Below are positions 48,780 to 58,545 of a DNA stretch of 64,000 nt, in pieces. The translations under genes and the position numbers were made by a program. Each line of letters opens with the position of its first letter. Positions within the stretch are counted from its first letter, which is position 1. This DNA comes from Aureimonas sp. SK2. Lineage in GTDB: Bacteria > Pseudomonadota > Alphaproteobacteria > Rhizobiales > Rhizobiaceae. The notes beneath the pieces were generated by a model. It ran no database searches. It saw nothing but the letters and a program-made list of their open reading frames with translations, and had not been told where the DNA came from. The stretch covers positions 186,001 to 250,000 of the forward strand of contig NZ_JAPZDS010000005.1 in assembly GCF_029813115.1 (NCBI RefSeq), written 5' to 3'.

Positions 48780-51080
48780 TCAGGCCCCGGGTTCGCGATA
48801 GTAGCTGTCGTAGCGCGCGCTGTAGTACTCGGACGAGCCGAACTCCTGGTAGAGATGCATCCGCTTGGCGTCGACCTTGTTGAGGACGACGCCGAGGCAG
48901 CGCTCCAGGATGCGCGGATTGGCCTGCAGCGCGGAGCGAACGGCGCGGCGCGCGGTGCGCCCCCATTCCACGACCACCACGAGCCCGTCCACGCGCTCGG
49001 CGAAGGCGCGGGCATCCACCACCGGGTTGATCGGCGGCAGGTCGACGAGGACGTAGTCGAAACTCTCCGTCGCCTTGCGCAGGAGGGCCGCCATGCCTTG
49101 CGACATCAGGAGATCGGACGTGTGCGGGATCCGCTGCCGCAGGACGGCCGGGATCACCATCAGGCCCGTATCGGGGTCCTTGTGCGCGACCTCGGCGATC
49201 GACTTGCCTTCCAGGATCGCCTCGACGAGGCCGGCCTGGGCTTGGGGGACGAGCGAGCGCGTGAGGCCGGGATTGCGCAGGTCCGCGTCGATCAGGAGCG
49301 TGCGCGCGCCCTGCAACGCGAGCAGCGAGGCGAAGTTGGCCGAGACGGTTGACTTGCCCTCCCCCGGCAGCACGGACGCGACGCCGATGATGCGCCCCCG
49401 CGACCCGTCGATCGCGAGGTCGGCGGCCACCTTGGCGCTGCGCAGCGTCTCGGCGAAGGAGGACAGCGGATGGTCGATCACGTAGCGGCTGATGCTGCCG
49501 GTCCGCGTCACGACGCGGCCGGCGCCCCGCGCCTTCGGGTCGCCTCCCTCCGCCGGGGCCGGCACGTCGTCGATCTGTGACACGAGGCCGAGGGATTCCA
49601 GCCCGAGGCTCTCCTTGACCTGGCCGCCGGTGCGGAAGAACCGGTCGCGGAACTCGCGATAGGCGCCGAGGCCGACGCCCGCGCCGAGCCCGAGCAGGAG
49701 CGAGAAGGCGACGACGAGCGCCTTGCGCGGGTGGCTCGGCAAGGTCGGCAACTGGGCCGGGCTGATGACGCGCGCGCCCGTGACCGGGAAGGTCTGCTGC
49801 TGGATCGCTTCCTGGTAGCGCTGGAGGAAGGTCTGGTAGAGGTTGCGGTAGGTTTCGGCCTCGCGCTCCAGCTCGCGGAGCTGCACCTGCTGCTCGTTGG
49901 CCTCCGAGCTGATGGTGGTGGCCTGGCGGACGTTCTCCTCGACCGCCTTCAGGCGGTCGGAGGCGACCTGGGTCTCGTTGCGGTAGCTTTCGGCGACGCG
50001 CGTGAGCTCGGCGAACATCTGCCGGCGATACTCGCTCATCTCGCTGCGCAGCCGGACCGCCTGCTGGTGGCGGGAGCCGAGCCGGCTGGAAATGTCGGCC
50101 TCGCGCTTGGCGGCCTCGAGATAGCGCGTGCGCAGGGTGGTGACGACGCTGGAGCCGAGCGAGTCGGCGACCACGGCGTCCATGTCGCCGCTCTCGATCA
50201 GGGACTGGACCTGCTCGGAGCGCGCCCGCGCCGAGACCAGCGCATCCTGCGCGGCGACGAGCTGGGAATTGAGCTGCGAGAGCTGCTGGTCGCTGACCAG
50301 CTGCCCGCTCGCCTGGATCAGGTTGTTGTCGGCGCGGAAGCGCTGCACCGCCTGGTCGGAGGCCAGCGACTGCGCGCGCAGCTCCTCGATCCGGTCCTGG
50401 AGCCAGCCGCTGGCCCGCCGCGTCGCCTCGTACTTGGCGTCGAGCTGGTCGGTCAGATAGGCGTCGGCGAAGGCCTGGGCGACGTCGGTCGAGAGGCGCG
50501 GATCGGTGGAGGTATAGGAAATCTCCAGAACCGAGGTCTGACCGACGCGCGAGATGGCGATGTCTTTCTGAAGGCTCTCGATCGCCTCGCGGCGCTCACG
50601 GTCCGCATCGGTCGCATCGCCGGCGGTGAACCAGGAGGACACGTCGAACACCGCGCGCAGCGCGCTGCCGATCCCGGCCAGGAAGGACCCTGGCGGATGG
50701 GCGAAGGCCGGGTTGGCCAACAGGTCGAGCCGGTCCACCACGGCCGCGCTGATCTTGCGCGAGCGCAGGATCTCGACCTGACTGAGGATGGCCGTCTCGT
50801 CCTCCAGGCGGCTCGGCGTCGGCGTCATCTGGTCGAGCAGCCGGTCGCCGCGGGTCTCGATCAGGAGGCTGCTGGACGCCGTGTACTGAGGCACAGCCGT
50901 GAAGGAATAGGCGGCGCCGAGCACGGCGCCCACCACCGCGCAGGCGGCGACGAAGCGCCACTGCCGGCGGGCGGCCGCCAGGACGCGATCGATGTTGATG
51001 AGATCGGGCGTCTCGGGATCGCCGGACAGGTCGGACCCCCGAAGCGGCCGGGAGCCGCGCATCCTCGCATCTTGCAACAT
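48780..51080 (-). CDS. Polysaccharide co-polymerase and tyrosine autokinase (Wzc/ExoP)
   Basis: 766 residues. A Wzz domain with an N-terminal membrane segment (about 40-60), a long coiled-coil periplasmic region (190-430) and a second membrane segment near 450 are followed by a cytoplasmic BY-kinase. That has Walker A GEGKST, Walker A' LLIDADLRNP and Walker B YVLVDLPP. The last 30 residues hold six tyrosines (MHLYQEF, SEYY, RYDSYY), the usual autophosphorylation cluster. It sets chain length and drives export with the Wza gene upstream. Confidence 0.94.
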   Translation of the reverse strand: MLQDARMRGSRPLRGSDLSGDPETPDLINIDRVLAAARRQWRFVAACAVVGAVLGAAYSFTAVPQYTASSSLLIETRGDRLLDQMTPTPSRLEDETAILSQVEILRSRKISAAVVDRLDLLANPAFAHPPGSFLAGIGSALRAVFDVSSWFTAGDATDADRERREAIESLQKDIAISRVGQTSVLEISYTSTDPRLSTDVAQAFADAYLTDQLDAKYEATRRASGWLQDRIEELRAQSLASDQAVQRFRADNNLIQASGQLVSDQQLSQLNSQLVAAQDALVSARARSEQVQSLIESGDMDAVVADSLGSSVVTTLRTRYLEAAKREADISSRLGSRHQQAVRLRSEMSEYRRQMFAELTRVAESYRNETQVASDRLKAVEENVRQATTISSEANEQQVQLRELEREAETYRNLYQTFLQRYQEAIQQQTFPVTGARVISPAQLPTLPSHPRKALVVAFSLLLGLGAGVGLGAYREFRDRFFRTGGQVKESLGLESLGLVSQIDDVPAPAEGGDPKARGAGRVVTRTGSISRYVIDHPLSSFAETLRSAKVAADLAIDGSRGRIIGVASVLPGEGKSTVSANFASLLALQGARTLLIDADLRNPGLTRSLVPQAQAGLVEAILEGKSIAEVAHKDPDTGLMVIPAVLRQRIPHTSDLLMSQGMAALLRKATESFDYVLVDLPPINPVVDARAFAERVDGLVVVVEWGRTARRAVRSALQANPRILERCLGVVLNKVDAKRMHLYQEFGSSEYYSARYDSYYREPGA

Positions 51081-51250
51081 GGATCAGACGCCTAACGCTG
51101 GTCGGGACGGGCCGATGGAAGCCGCGCTCACGCGCCGGTCCTGGAACGCGCCGGGACGCTTGCGGACGATACGCTGGAAACGAGCCCGGCCCGGATCATG
51201 GCACTCCCTCGGATCGGCCGGCCCGCCGCGGATCGCGGCGGCTGCACGGC

Positions 51251-52459
51251 TCAGTCGCGGAGCGCCCGGGCGGCATTGCGGGCATTCACCACGTCGCCGC
51301 TGGCCACCGCTCCGGCGCCTGTCACATCGGTCACGATGCTAAGGAACTTCTGCAACTCCGTCGAGTCGGCATTCGAAATGTAGAGAATATCCTTATCAAC
51401 CATTGCCAGCTGCTGGACGGCGAAGAACGTACCGGGGTCGCGCAGGTTGGCGCGCACGACCACCGGAACGCGTTCGCTGGGATAGCGCGACACGTCGATC
51501 TTCATCGCCTGCAGCGCCTTGCGGTCCATCATGCGGTAGACGAAGACCTGGGCGGGATCGGCGCGCGCGTCGAGAAGGCCGCCGGCCTTGGCGAGCGCCT
51601 CCGCCAGCGTGAGGTTGGATTCCTCGAAGTCGATCCGGCCGTTGAGGCCGGCCGCGCCGAAGACGAGATAGGTCCGGCGCTCGCGGTTGACGTAGATCGT
51701 GTCGCCGGCGGACACGAGGATGTTCTCGGAGGAATCCTTGATGAGGTCGGAGAAGCGGACCGTGCCCTCGCGCCCGCGCCGCTGCAGCGTGACATAGGTC
51801 TCGACGCCGGGCGTCGAAAGGCCGCCCGCGCGCGCAATGACGTCGAGCACGCGCTCGCCGGAGGCGCTGAGCGCCAGCTTGGCCGGCAGGTTCACGTCGC
51901 CGAGGACGGAAATCTGGTTGGACTGGTTGTCGAGCACCGTCACGAGCGCCTGCGGCTCGATCGCCCGGTTGGCGAGCAGCCTCTCGATCTCGCGCTGGAT
52001 CTCCTCGGACGAGCGGCCAGCCGCCCGGATGCGGCCGGCGTAAGGTACCGAGATCGTGCCGGACTGATCCACCGTCTGCTGCGGCAGGGTCACGAAGTTG
52101 CCGGGCCGGCTGCCGGCGTCCACGGGAATGAACAGGCCGCCGGTCGAGGATTCGAAGACCGAGATCTGCACCACGTCGCCGACGCCGAGGATGGTCGCCG
52201 GCGCCCCGGCGCGCCCAACGCCGAAGCCCGCCTTGAGCGAGCTCACCCGCCCCTTCTCGAAATAGGGGAGCATGGAGGCCGTGAGATCGAGGAGCACGTA
52301 GCTCATCCCGACCTTGCGGTCCTTGTCGCCGACGCGGATGGCGGCCTGGTTCTGGATCGCCCTATCGTCAGGCCCCGATCGCGGCAGGGTCGAGCAGCCG
52401 GACAGGACCAGGACGACCGACATGCCCGCAGCGACGACGAGGGATGGGTTCGATAGCAT
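51251..52459 (-). CDS. Outer-membrane polysaccharide export protein (Wza family)
   Basis: 402 residues from ATG 52459; a GTG at 52477 would add six residues. A lipoprotein signal ends in VLSGC. A Poly_export domain (GDVVQISVFES near 95-105) is followed by SLBB-type domains (ISVLGDVNLPAK near 185; VFGAAGLNGRI near 270). It should form the octameric channel through which the polymer leaves the cell. It lies 170 bp upstream of wzc on the same strand. Confidence 0.92.
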   Translation of the reverse strand: MLSNPSLVVAAGMSVVLVLSGCSTLPRSGPDDRAIQNQAAIRVGDKDRKVGMSYVLLDLTASMLPYFEKGRVSSLKAGFGVGRAGAPATILGVGDVVQISVFESSTGGLFIPVDAGSRPGNFVTLPQQTVDQSGTISVPYAGRIRAAGRSSEEIQREIERLLANRAIEPQALVTVLDNQSNQISVLGDVNLPAKLALSASGERVLDVIARAGGLSTPGVETYVTLQRRGREGTVRFSDLIKDSSENILVSAGDTIYVNRERRTYLVFGAAGLNGRIDFEESNLTLAEALAKAGGLLDARADPAQVFVYRMMDRKALQAMKIDVSRYPSERVPVVVRANLRDPGTFFAVQQLAMVDKDILYISNADSTELQKFLSIVTDVTGAGAVASGDVVNARNAARALRD

Positions 52460-52572
52460 ACAGGCGGCCTTGGACACGGGTGGCGATCCTCACCCCTAGC
52501 GATTGCCACCCGTCCCTAGCCGCAGCCTGACCTCTCCGCGAGCCGTCCTTCAAAGCACGGGAACCGTGTCCT

Positions 52573-53796
52573 TCAGGCAACAGGGGGCTGATTCGCCACG
52601 AACGCCGCGAAGGCGAGATAGGCGTCGGCCGCCGCTTCCGGGTCGAAGCGCGCGGAGGCCGCCCGCGTGGCCAGCGACAGGCGCGCGAGCCGCTCGCGGT
52701 CGGCCGCGAGCGCCCGGATGGCCGCGCGCCATGCCGCATGGTCGCCGGCCGGCAGGACGAGACCCGTCCTGTCCGTCTCGACCAGTTCCGGCAACCCGCC
52801 CCGGTCGCTCGACAGGACGGGCAGGCCGGCCGTGATCGCCTGGATCACGACGCCCGGCGAGTTCTCCGCCCAGAGCGAAGGCGCGCAGAGGAGGTCGCTC
52901 TCGTTCATGAAGCCGGACACCTCGGACGGCGAGACCTTGCCGGTGAAGCTCACCCACGGCGCCGCGCCATAGCGCGCGCGAAGCGGTTCGAGTTCCGGCC
53001 CCCCGCCGACGACGCGCAGCGACACCGGCAGGGTGGCGGCGAGTTCCGCCACCGTCTCCAAGAGGAACCCGACGCCCTTGGTGCGCGAGATCTGCCCGGC
53101 ATAAAGGAGCCGCAGCTCCGGCGCCCGGCTCTTTTCGGCCGGCGGCGGCGGATAGGCATTGGCGTTCAGGATGATGCGATGCGGCCGCTCGCCGATCGGC
53201 ACGAAGCGCTTGAGCGTCTCGTAGGTGGCGCGCGAGGGCGAGACGATGCCCAGACGCGGAATCGCACCGAGATAGCCCTGCTTGACGCGGCTCGACAGGC
53301 GGCACGGCGCGCACTGGCCGGCGCAGGCCCCGTCCGCCTTGAACATGGAGGTCTTGTAGCAGGCGAGCGACAGGTCGTGCAGGACGAAGAGCGTCGGGAT
53401 GTCCCGGCTGGCGAGTTCCAGAAGGCCGTTGAAGCCGAGGCCCTGGGTCACGTGCACCATGGCGACGTCCGGGCGCACCTCGTCGAGGAAGGCGGCCCAG
53501 ACCCGGCGGTTGCGCGGGTCGGCATGGTCCTGAAGATGCCAGAGCGCCTTGGCGAGCGGGTTGTGGGCGGCAAAATCGAAGGCGGTGTAGCCACGGGGCA
53601 TCGGGTGGCGCTGGACGGCGACAGTCCCCGCATAGGTCTCGCGCACGACATGCCGCTCGCCGGCGTCCACCGTGGTCGAGAGGACATGGACCTCGTGGCC
53701 CCGCGCGGCCAGGATCGCCTTGAGACTGGCGGCGCTCGCCTCCGCGCCGCCGATGATCGAGGGGGGGAACAGGGCGGTGATGCCGGCAATCCTCAA
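52573..53796 (-). CDS. Glycosyltransferase family 4 protein
   Basis: 407 residues from TTG 53796 (AAGGGAA ten bases upstream). The frame is open to an ATG at 53931, but this would overlap the start of the divergent flippase gene and the added residues look noncoding, so the shorter form is preferred. The N-terminal GT-B motif PPSIIGGAEASAASL and the C-terminal LRLLYAGQISRTKG and ENSPGVVIQAITAG are typical of GT4 retaining enzymes. A cysteine-rich stretch (CYKTSMFKADGACAGQCAPC) is present mid-domain. It starts the wza-wzc transcript. Confidence 0.85.
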   Translation of the reverse strand: MRIAGITALFPPSIIGGAEASAASLKAILAARGHEVHVLSTTVDAGERHVVRETYAGTVAVQRHPMPRGYTAFDFAAHNPLAKALWHLQDHADPRNRRVWAAFLDEVRPDVAMVHVTQGLGFNGLLELASRDIPTLFVLHDLSLACYKTSMFKADGACAGQCAPCRLSSRVKQGYLGAIPRLGIVSPSRATYETLKRFVPIGERPHRIILNANAYPPPPAEKSRAPELRLLYAGQISRTKGVGFLLETVAELAATLPVSLRVVGGGPELEPLRARYGAAPWVSFTGKVSPSEVSGFMNESDLLCAPSLWAENSPGVVIQAITAGLPVLSSDRGGLPELVETDRTGLVLPAGDHAAWRAAIRALAADRERLARLSLATRAASARFDPEAAADAYLAFAAFVANQPPVA

Positions 53797-53929
53797 CGCG
53801 CTCGTTCCCTTCGCTCCACCCTCGCCGGGGATGGATTGCCCGTCCCGCCGGGATTGTCGAGGGGAGACTGGCGAAGGCGCGTCAAAAGATGCAAGACAGC
53901 CCGGCCGCCCGCGCTCCGACCGGTGACCC

Positions 53930-55225
53930 ATGTCCGTGACGACCCTTTTCGGCCGCCGCCTGCCGGCCCGGCTCGCCTCCCGGGACCTGTCGTCGCTGTT
54001 TCATCTCGGACTGCGAATGGCGACGCTCGGCCTGCGCTTCGCCCTCGCCTTCTGGGTCGTCGGCGTCCTCGGCTACGAGGCGTCGGGCGTCTACGGGCTG
54101 GCACTGGGCGCGATCGGCATCATTCCCGCCGCGGTCGGCTGGGGCCTCAACTATTTCTGCGCACGCGACGTGGTCGGGGCGAGCGCCGTGGCGGCGGCCG
54201 GAATCATCAAGGCGCGCCTCCTGGTCACGGCCGTCTCGCTCGCGGCCTGCCTCGTCCTGGCCTTGCCCCTCCTGCACGCCTTCGACCTTCCGGCGGACGG
54301 GCTCGTCGTCCTGATCGCCGTCCTGGTGGTCTTCGAGACCATCGGGCTCGACGTGCACATGCCGCTTCTTTCGCTCGGCAAGGGGCGGCTCGCCAACCTC
54401 CTCGTGTTCGTGCGCTCGGCGCTCTGGGTGCCGCTGGTGATCGGCGGCGGCTGGCTGGTTCCCGAGCTGAACAGCCTCCAGGCCGTCTTCCTGTTCTGGA
54501 TCGCCTTCCATGTCCTCGGCGTCGCGATCCTCGTCGTCGCCGTGCCGCGCGCGACGCTGGAGGCGGCATGGCGCGTGCCGCTGCGGCGCGACTGGATCGC
54601 CGATCGGCTGCGCCGGTCCTGGTCCATCTACCTCAGCGATCTCGGCATCGTCGCCATGCTGTTTGCCGACCGCTACGTCGTCACGGCGCTGCTCGGTCTC
54701 GACGTCGCCGGCCTCTACACGTTCTACTGGTCGCTGACCAACGCGCTCCAGACGCTGCTCGCGACCGCCATCGTGCAGGTTCTCTTTCCCACGGTGCTCG
54801 GCTCGTTCGCCGGCGGCAACGCCGGGGCGCTTGCCGCAGAGATCCGCCGGCAGACGCTGCGGGTCTCGGCGATCGCCGCCGTGCTCGCCGCTGGGCTGCT
54901 CGTCGCGGGCGAGGTCGCCGGCCGTTTCCTGCCTGGCCACGACATGACAGGGACGCGCAGCGTGTTCTGGCTCTTGGTCCTGGCGGCTGTGGTGCGCACG
55001 CTCTCCGAGCTTCTCAACTTCGGCCTGACGGCCATGGAGAAGGACGGGCACTACGCCGCGCTCAACGTCTTCGGCATGGTCCTGTCGCTGACCCTCGCCT
55101 ACGGGCTGATCGAAGCCTTCGGCTTCGTCGGCGTCGGCCTGGCCTCCCTGATCACCGCGCTGGTGCTTTATGCCGGCCGCCTGATGTTCCTCCGGCGGTT
55201 CCTGCGGGAAGCGGCGCCGGCCTAA
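53930..55225 (+). CDS. Wzx-like lipopolysaccharide/oligosaccharide flippase
   Basis: 431 residues with about 12 hydrophobic segments, including an N-terminal SLFHLGLRMATLGLRFALAF and a mid-protein WSIYLSDLGIVAMLFADRYV, matching the polysaccharide flippase (MOP/PST) family. It would move lipid-linked repeat units across the inner membrane. It is convergent with the acetyltransferase gene (4-bp overlap of stops) and divergent from the GT4 gene. Confidence 0.88.
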   Translation: MSVTTLFGRRLPARLASRDLSSLFHLGLRMATLGLRFALAFWVVGVLGYEASGVYGLALGAIGIIPAAVGWGLNYFCARDVVGASAVAAAGIIKARLLVTAVSLAACLVLALPLLHAFDLPADGLVVLIAVLVVFETIGLDVHMPLLSLGKGRLANLLVFVRSALWVPLVIGGGWLVPELNSLQAVFLFWIAFHVLGVAILVVAVPRATLEAAWRVPLRRDWIADRLRRSWSIYLSDLGIVAMLFADRYVVTALLGLDVAGLYTFYWSLTNALQTLLATAIVQVLFPTVLGSFAGGNAGALAAEIRRQTLRVSAIAAVLAAGLLVAGEVAGRFLPGHDMTGTRSVFWLLVLAAVVRTLSELLNFGLTAMEKDGHYAALNVFGMVLSLTLAYGLIEAFGFVGVGLASLITALVLYAGRLMFLRRFLREAAPA

Positions 55226-55806
55226 GGGTCGGCTCTGCCGAGGACGCGTGCCGGGATGCCCACCGCCGTGCCGCCCGCCGGCACGTCGACCAGCACCACG
55301 GCGTTCGCTCCGACGCGCGCGCCGGCCCCGAGCCGCACCGGACCCAGCACCGCGCAGCCCGCGCCTAGCGAGCAGCCGTCGCCGATGACCGGCGCACTGC
55401 GGTCGGCGACGTGGAGATTGCCGATCGTCACCCCCTGCATCAGCGCGACGCCCCGTCCGACATGGCTGCGCCCGACCACGATGCCGAAGGGATGCGGGAC
55501 ATAAAGCCCGCCGCCGATCTCGGCGGACGGCGCGAGCTCGGAGCCGTAGACCACGCAGGTCAGCGACCAGAGGACGCGCCGGATCGCCGGCCCCACCACC
55601 GGGATCCGCCGCACCGCCTCCTGGATGCGGCGCGACAGGACGAACTGGAAGCCGGGCGTGACCAGGCAGAGCCGCAGCACCAGCTTGAGATCGGCCGGCA
55701 CGCCCTCGATGCGCGCGACGATCGCGATGTCCTCGCGGATCCGGCCGCGGATGGCGGCGAAACTGTCGTCGTAGGGCGGCGGCGCGGGCACCGGCTCGCG
55801 GCTCAT
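55222..55806 (-). CDS. Serine acetyltransferase-like hexapeptide acetyltransferase
   Basis: 194 residues. A helical N-terminal half is followed by a left-handed beta helix of hexapeptide repeats (about 95-185), containing LYVPHPFGIVVG with the catalytic His and GDGCSLGAGCAVLGP. It resembles CysE but is shorter at the N-terminus and sits in a polysaccharide locus, so O-acetylation of a sugar is more likely than serine acetylation. The start overlaps the stop of the glycoside hydrolase gene (ATGA). Confidence 0.85.
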   Translation of the reverse strand: MSREPVPAPPPYDDSFAAIRGRIREDIAIVARIEGVPADLKLVLRLCLVTPGFQFVLSRRIQEAVRRIPVVGPAIRRVLWSLTCVVYGSELAPSAEIGGGLYVPHPFGIVVGRSHVGRGVALMQGVTIGNLHVADRSAPVIGDGCSLGAGCAVLGPVRLGAGARVGANAVVLVDVPAGGTAVGIPARVLGRADP

Positions 55807-57146
55807 GGCGCCGCCGCCGGCGCGACCACGACAGCGGCGGGATCGCTGCCCGCCGGCGGGCGGAGGACGAGGGGCATGGCGCCGATCACGAGATCTTCGC
55901 CGGCCGGGTTGCCCTCGGCGCAGAGCTCGCGGCCGGTGACGCCGGAAAGGTTATCCGGCAGATCGAGACGGGACGCGGTATCGGCCGCCGTGGTCCAGAA
56001 GGCCCAGACCGGCCTACCCTCGGCGTCCTCGCCTTCCAGCCACCGCACGCCTTCGGCCGTCTCCCGGAACCGGCCGCCGCCGATCTCCCGCGACAGGGCG
56101 ATGGCCTCGCGATAGGCGCAGGCCGCGGGCTTTGGCCGGTTGGCATAGTCGTGGAGACCGAAATTGTCCTCACGGTCTTCCGGCCGCTTGCCGCTGTTGC
56201 GCAGCTCGTAGACCCAGACGCCCCGGATCCAGTCCACCGTCGCGCTCCAGAGCGCGTATTGGGCGACGTTGGTGGCGGCGCGCCGGAGGTCGATGCCGCA
56301 GGCGCCGTTGTCGTTCGGCCAGCCGAACTCGGTGACGTAGAGCGGCGGGGCATCCGGGCCGGCCTTCTCCTCGACGGTGCGGCGGAAATCCTCAGTGCGC
56401 GCCACGAGGTTCTCGGCCGTGCGCTGCTCCGGCGCCTGGCAATGGTTGTAGAAATGGACCGAAATGCCGTCGCCGGTCTCGGCGAGGCCCGCGTCCAGCG
56501 CCCGGCGCGTCCAGACCCAGTCCGGGTCGTCGCCGATCGATCCGGTGAGGACGAGGGCACCCGGGTTCTCGCGCTTGAGGCGATCGAACACGACCCTCGC
56601 CATCGCGACGTAGTTCTCGGGCGAATAGTCGGGGTTCTCGTTGCCGGCGAGAAGACCCAGGAGATGCGGGTTCTCGCGCCACTGCATGTTCCACTCGTTC
56701 CAGATCTCGAGAAGCGGCGCATAGGGGCGCGTGTGGTGCTCGAGATCTGCGGCGAAGTCGGCGAAGGCCTCGCGCTCGGCCGCGTCACGCGGCGCCTGGC
56801 GTGCCGAGGCCCCCTCCCCGATCACGGGTCCGCGCAGGATCAGGACCGGCCGCCCGAAGCGCCGGTAGACCGCCGCGTTGAGCCGGTCGAGGGTCGAGCC
56901 GATCGGTCGGTAGGCGGACGGATGGGTAAAGGCGTCGGCATCCACGTCGTCGCGGAAGCTGTCGACGCCGAGATCCTTCAGGAGGGGCGCCATGTCGCGC
57001 GGAACGTAGCCGCGCGTCAGGGGAAAGGCGAAATGCGCTCCGACGCCGAACAGGAACGGCGCCGCCCGCTCCTGCGCGCGGACCGGGGCGCTGGCCGAGC
57101 CGAGGAGCCCGCACAGCAAAACGGCGGAAGCCAGGATCAGGCGCAT
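55803..57146 (-). CDS. Secreted glycoside hydrolase (clan GH-A type, GH5/GH39-like)
   Basis: 447 residues from ATG 57146. A signal peptide ends after SAPVRA (residue 24). A TIM-barrel with acid/base Glu151 in EIWNEWN and nucleophile Glu273 in YVTEFGWPN (122 residues apart) is the clan GH-A arrangement. The C-terminal 80 residues look like a beta-sandwich. It probably trims or cleaves the locus polysaccharide in the periplasm or outside. It lies between the Wzy-like gene (32-bp gap) and the acetyltransferase (coupled). Confidence 0.85.
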   Translation of the reverse strand: MRLILASAVLLCGLLGSASAPVRAQERAAPFLFGVGAHFAFPLTRGYVPRDMAPLLKDLGVDSFRDDVDADAFTHPSAYRPIGSTLDRLNAAVYRRFGRPVLILRGPVIGEGASARQAPRDAAEREAFADFAADLEHHTRPYAPLLEIWNEWNMQWRENPHLLGLLAGNENPDYSPENYVAMARVVFDRLKRENPGALVLTGSIGDDPDWVWTRRALDAGLAETGDGISVHFYNHCQAPEQRTAENLVARTEDFRRTVEEKAGPDAPPLYVTEFGWPNDNGACGIDLRRAATNVAQYALWSATVDWIRGVWVYELRNSGKRPEDREDNFGLHDYANRPKPAACAYREAIALSREIGGGRFRETAEGVRWLEGEDAEGRPVWAFWTTAADTASRLDLPDNLSGVTGRELCAEGNPAGEDLVIGAMPLVLRPPAGSDPAAVVVAPAAAP

Positions 57147-57178
57147 CGGATCATCCCATCGCGGAACATGGACACGGC

Positions 57179-58474
57179 TCAGGCGGGGCTCGGCAGGGCA
57201 TGGGCCGGCAGCGCCACCTCGCGCCGGGGCGGCGCCTGGAAGACGGCCTCCGCGCCGACGCTGCGGCGCATCGCCCGGCTCGCGAAGACCGCGCTGAAGG
57301 ACAGGCTGATCATGATCAGGCCGCTGGCCGGCCCGTAGCTCAGGATGGTGATCGTGTAGAGGTTCACGACGATCATCGCCGTCAGCTTGTAGACGTCGAC
57401 GACGTCCATCGCGGCGCGGATCACGAGCGCCACGAAGACGAGAAAGATCGGCCCGAACATCAGGTACGTGCCGACGTAGAAGTTGTCGACCGGCACGATG
57501 TAGGCGAGCTTGGAGGGCGCGAAGAGGTCCTGCGGGTAGTTGAAGCAGCCGACCCCGCAGCCCGTCACGTAGCCGATCGGGAAGATCTCGGCCATGAAGA
57601 CGAAGGGCTTCTGCCAACTGTTGTTGATGCGGTCCTGCATGCTGAACAGGAGCGGGTCGATCCGCTCGAGATCGACACCGCCGAGGAGGATCATCAGCAT
57701 GACGGGCACCAGGATGCAGGCATAGGAGCCGACCGCCATGAGCCGCAGCAGCCGGAACCCGGTCTCCCGCCGGACCGAGCGCACCATCACGAGCGCCAGG
57801 ATGTAGACGCCGAGGACCAGAAGATAGGTCTTGTTGGTGGTGAGCTGGATCGCGGCCAGCGCGACGGGGCCGACCACCAGCGCCCAGATCGTCGAGCGGT
57901 TGATGGAGGTCAGGACGAAGGAGATCATGACGAAGAAGGCCGCCATCGTGCTGTCGGCGGCAAAGCCCGACAGGCGGACGGTTTCGCCCTGCCACCAGAC
58001 GGTGGTCGCCTGCCGTTCGCCGGTGATCGCCGCGAACGTGTAGCCGACCCAGGGGAGCTCGACGATCGAGGACAGGAGGATGCCGAGCATCGAGGCGTAG
58101 AGCAGGAAATGCACGAAGTGCAGCGTCTTGCGGTAGTCGCCGACATAGCGCTCGGCGAACAGGAAGCCGACGAAGACCGGCACCATCATCTTGATGGACG
58201 ACAGGAGCCCCTCGATCGTGCCGAGGAAGAAATAGCCGATCAGCGTGGAGAAGAAGATCACGGCGGTCGTGGCGATCGCCAGCCGGCTGCGCCGATGGAC
58301 GCCGTAGCGGTAGACGAAGGCGGCCACGCAGACGAAGGCCAGGAGATCGGGCAGGAACCAGGCGACGCCGAGGCCCGCCCGGTCGAGATAATAGCGCATC
58401 GCCCCGGCGAAGGCGTCGCGGAAGAAGTAGGCGCAGAGCGCGATCGCCTCGATGTTGATGAGCGGCCAAATCAC
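57179..58474 (-). CDS. Wzy-like O-antigen/exopolysaccharide polymerase
   Basis: 431 residues from GTG 58474 (GAGGGG upstream). About 10-12 membrane segments with one larger periplasmic loop near 275-330 (DLERIDPLLFSMQDRINNSW) fit the Wzy/O-antigen ligase topology. Sequence similarity in this family is low, so the call rests on topology and on the flippase, co-polymerase and exporter around it. It would join repeat units at the periplasmic face. Confidence 0.7.
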   Translation of the reverse strand: MIWPLINIEAIALCAYFFRDAFAGAMRYYLDRAGLGVAWFLPDLLAFVCVAAFVYRYGVHRRSRLAIATTAVIFFSTLIGYFFLGTIEGLLSSIKMMVPVFVGFLFAERYVGDYRKTLHFVHFLLYASMLGILLSSIVELPWVGYTFAAITGERQATTVWWQGETVRLSGFAADSTMAAFFVMISFVLTSINRSTIWALVVGPVALAAIQLTTNKTYLLVLGVYILALVMVRSVRRETGFRLLRLMAVGSYACILVPVMLMILLGGVDLERIDPLLFSMQDRINNSWQKPFVFMAEIFPIGYVTGCGVGCFNYPQDLFAPSKLAYIVPVDNFYVGTYLMFGPIFLVFVALVIRAAMDVVDVYKLTAMIVVNLYTITILSYGPASGLIMISLSFSAVFASRAMRRSVGAEAVFQAPPRREVALPAHALPSPA

Positions 58475-58545
58475 GTCGCCAAACCCCTCGTTCGCGGCAC
58501 GCCGCGCTCCACCCTATACAGGATAAAGTTTCCGGAGGCTTCTTC

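Noticed and set aside
55803..58469. Apparent 888-codon fusion of a membrane protein region and the glycoside hydrolase
   Set aside because: The upstream part is an out-of-frame reading of the Wzy-like gene; the hydrolase has its own start and signal peptide at 57146.
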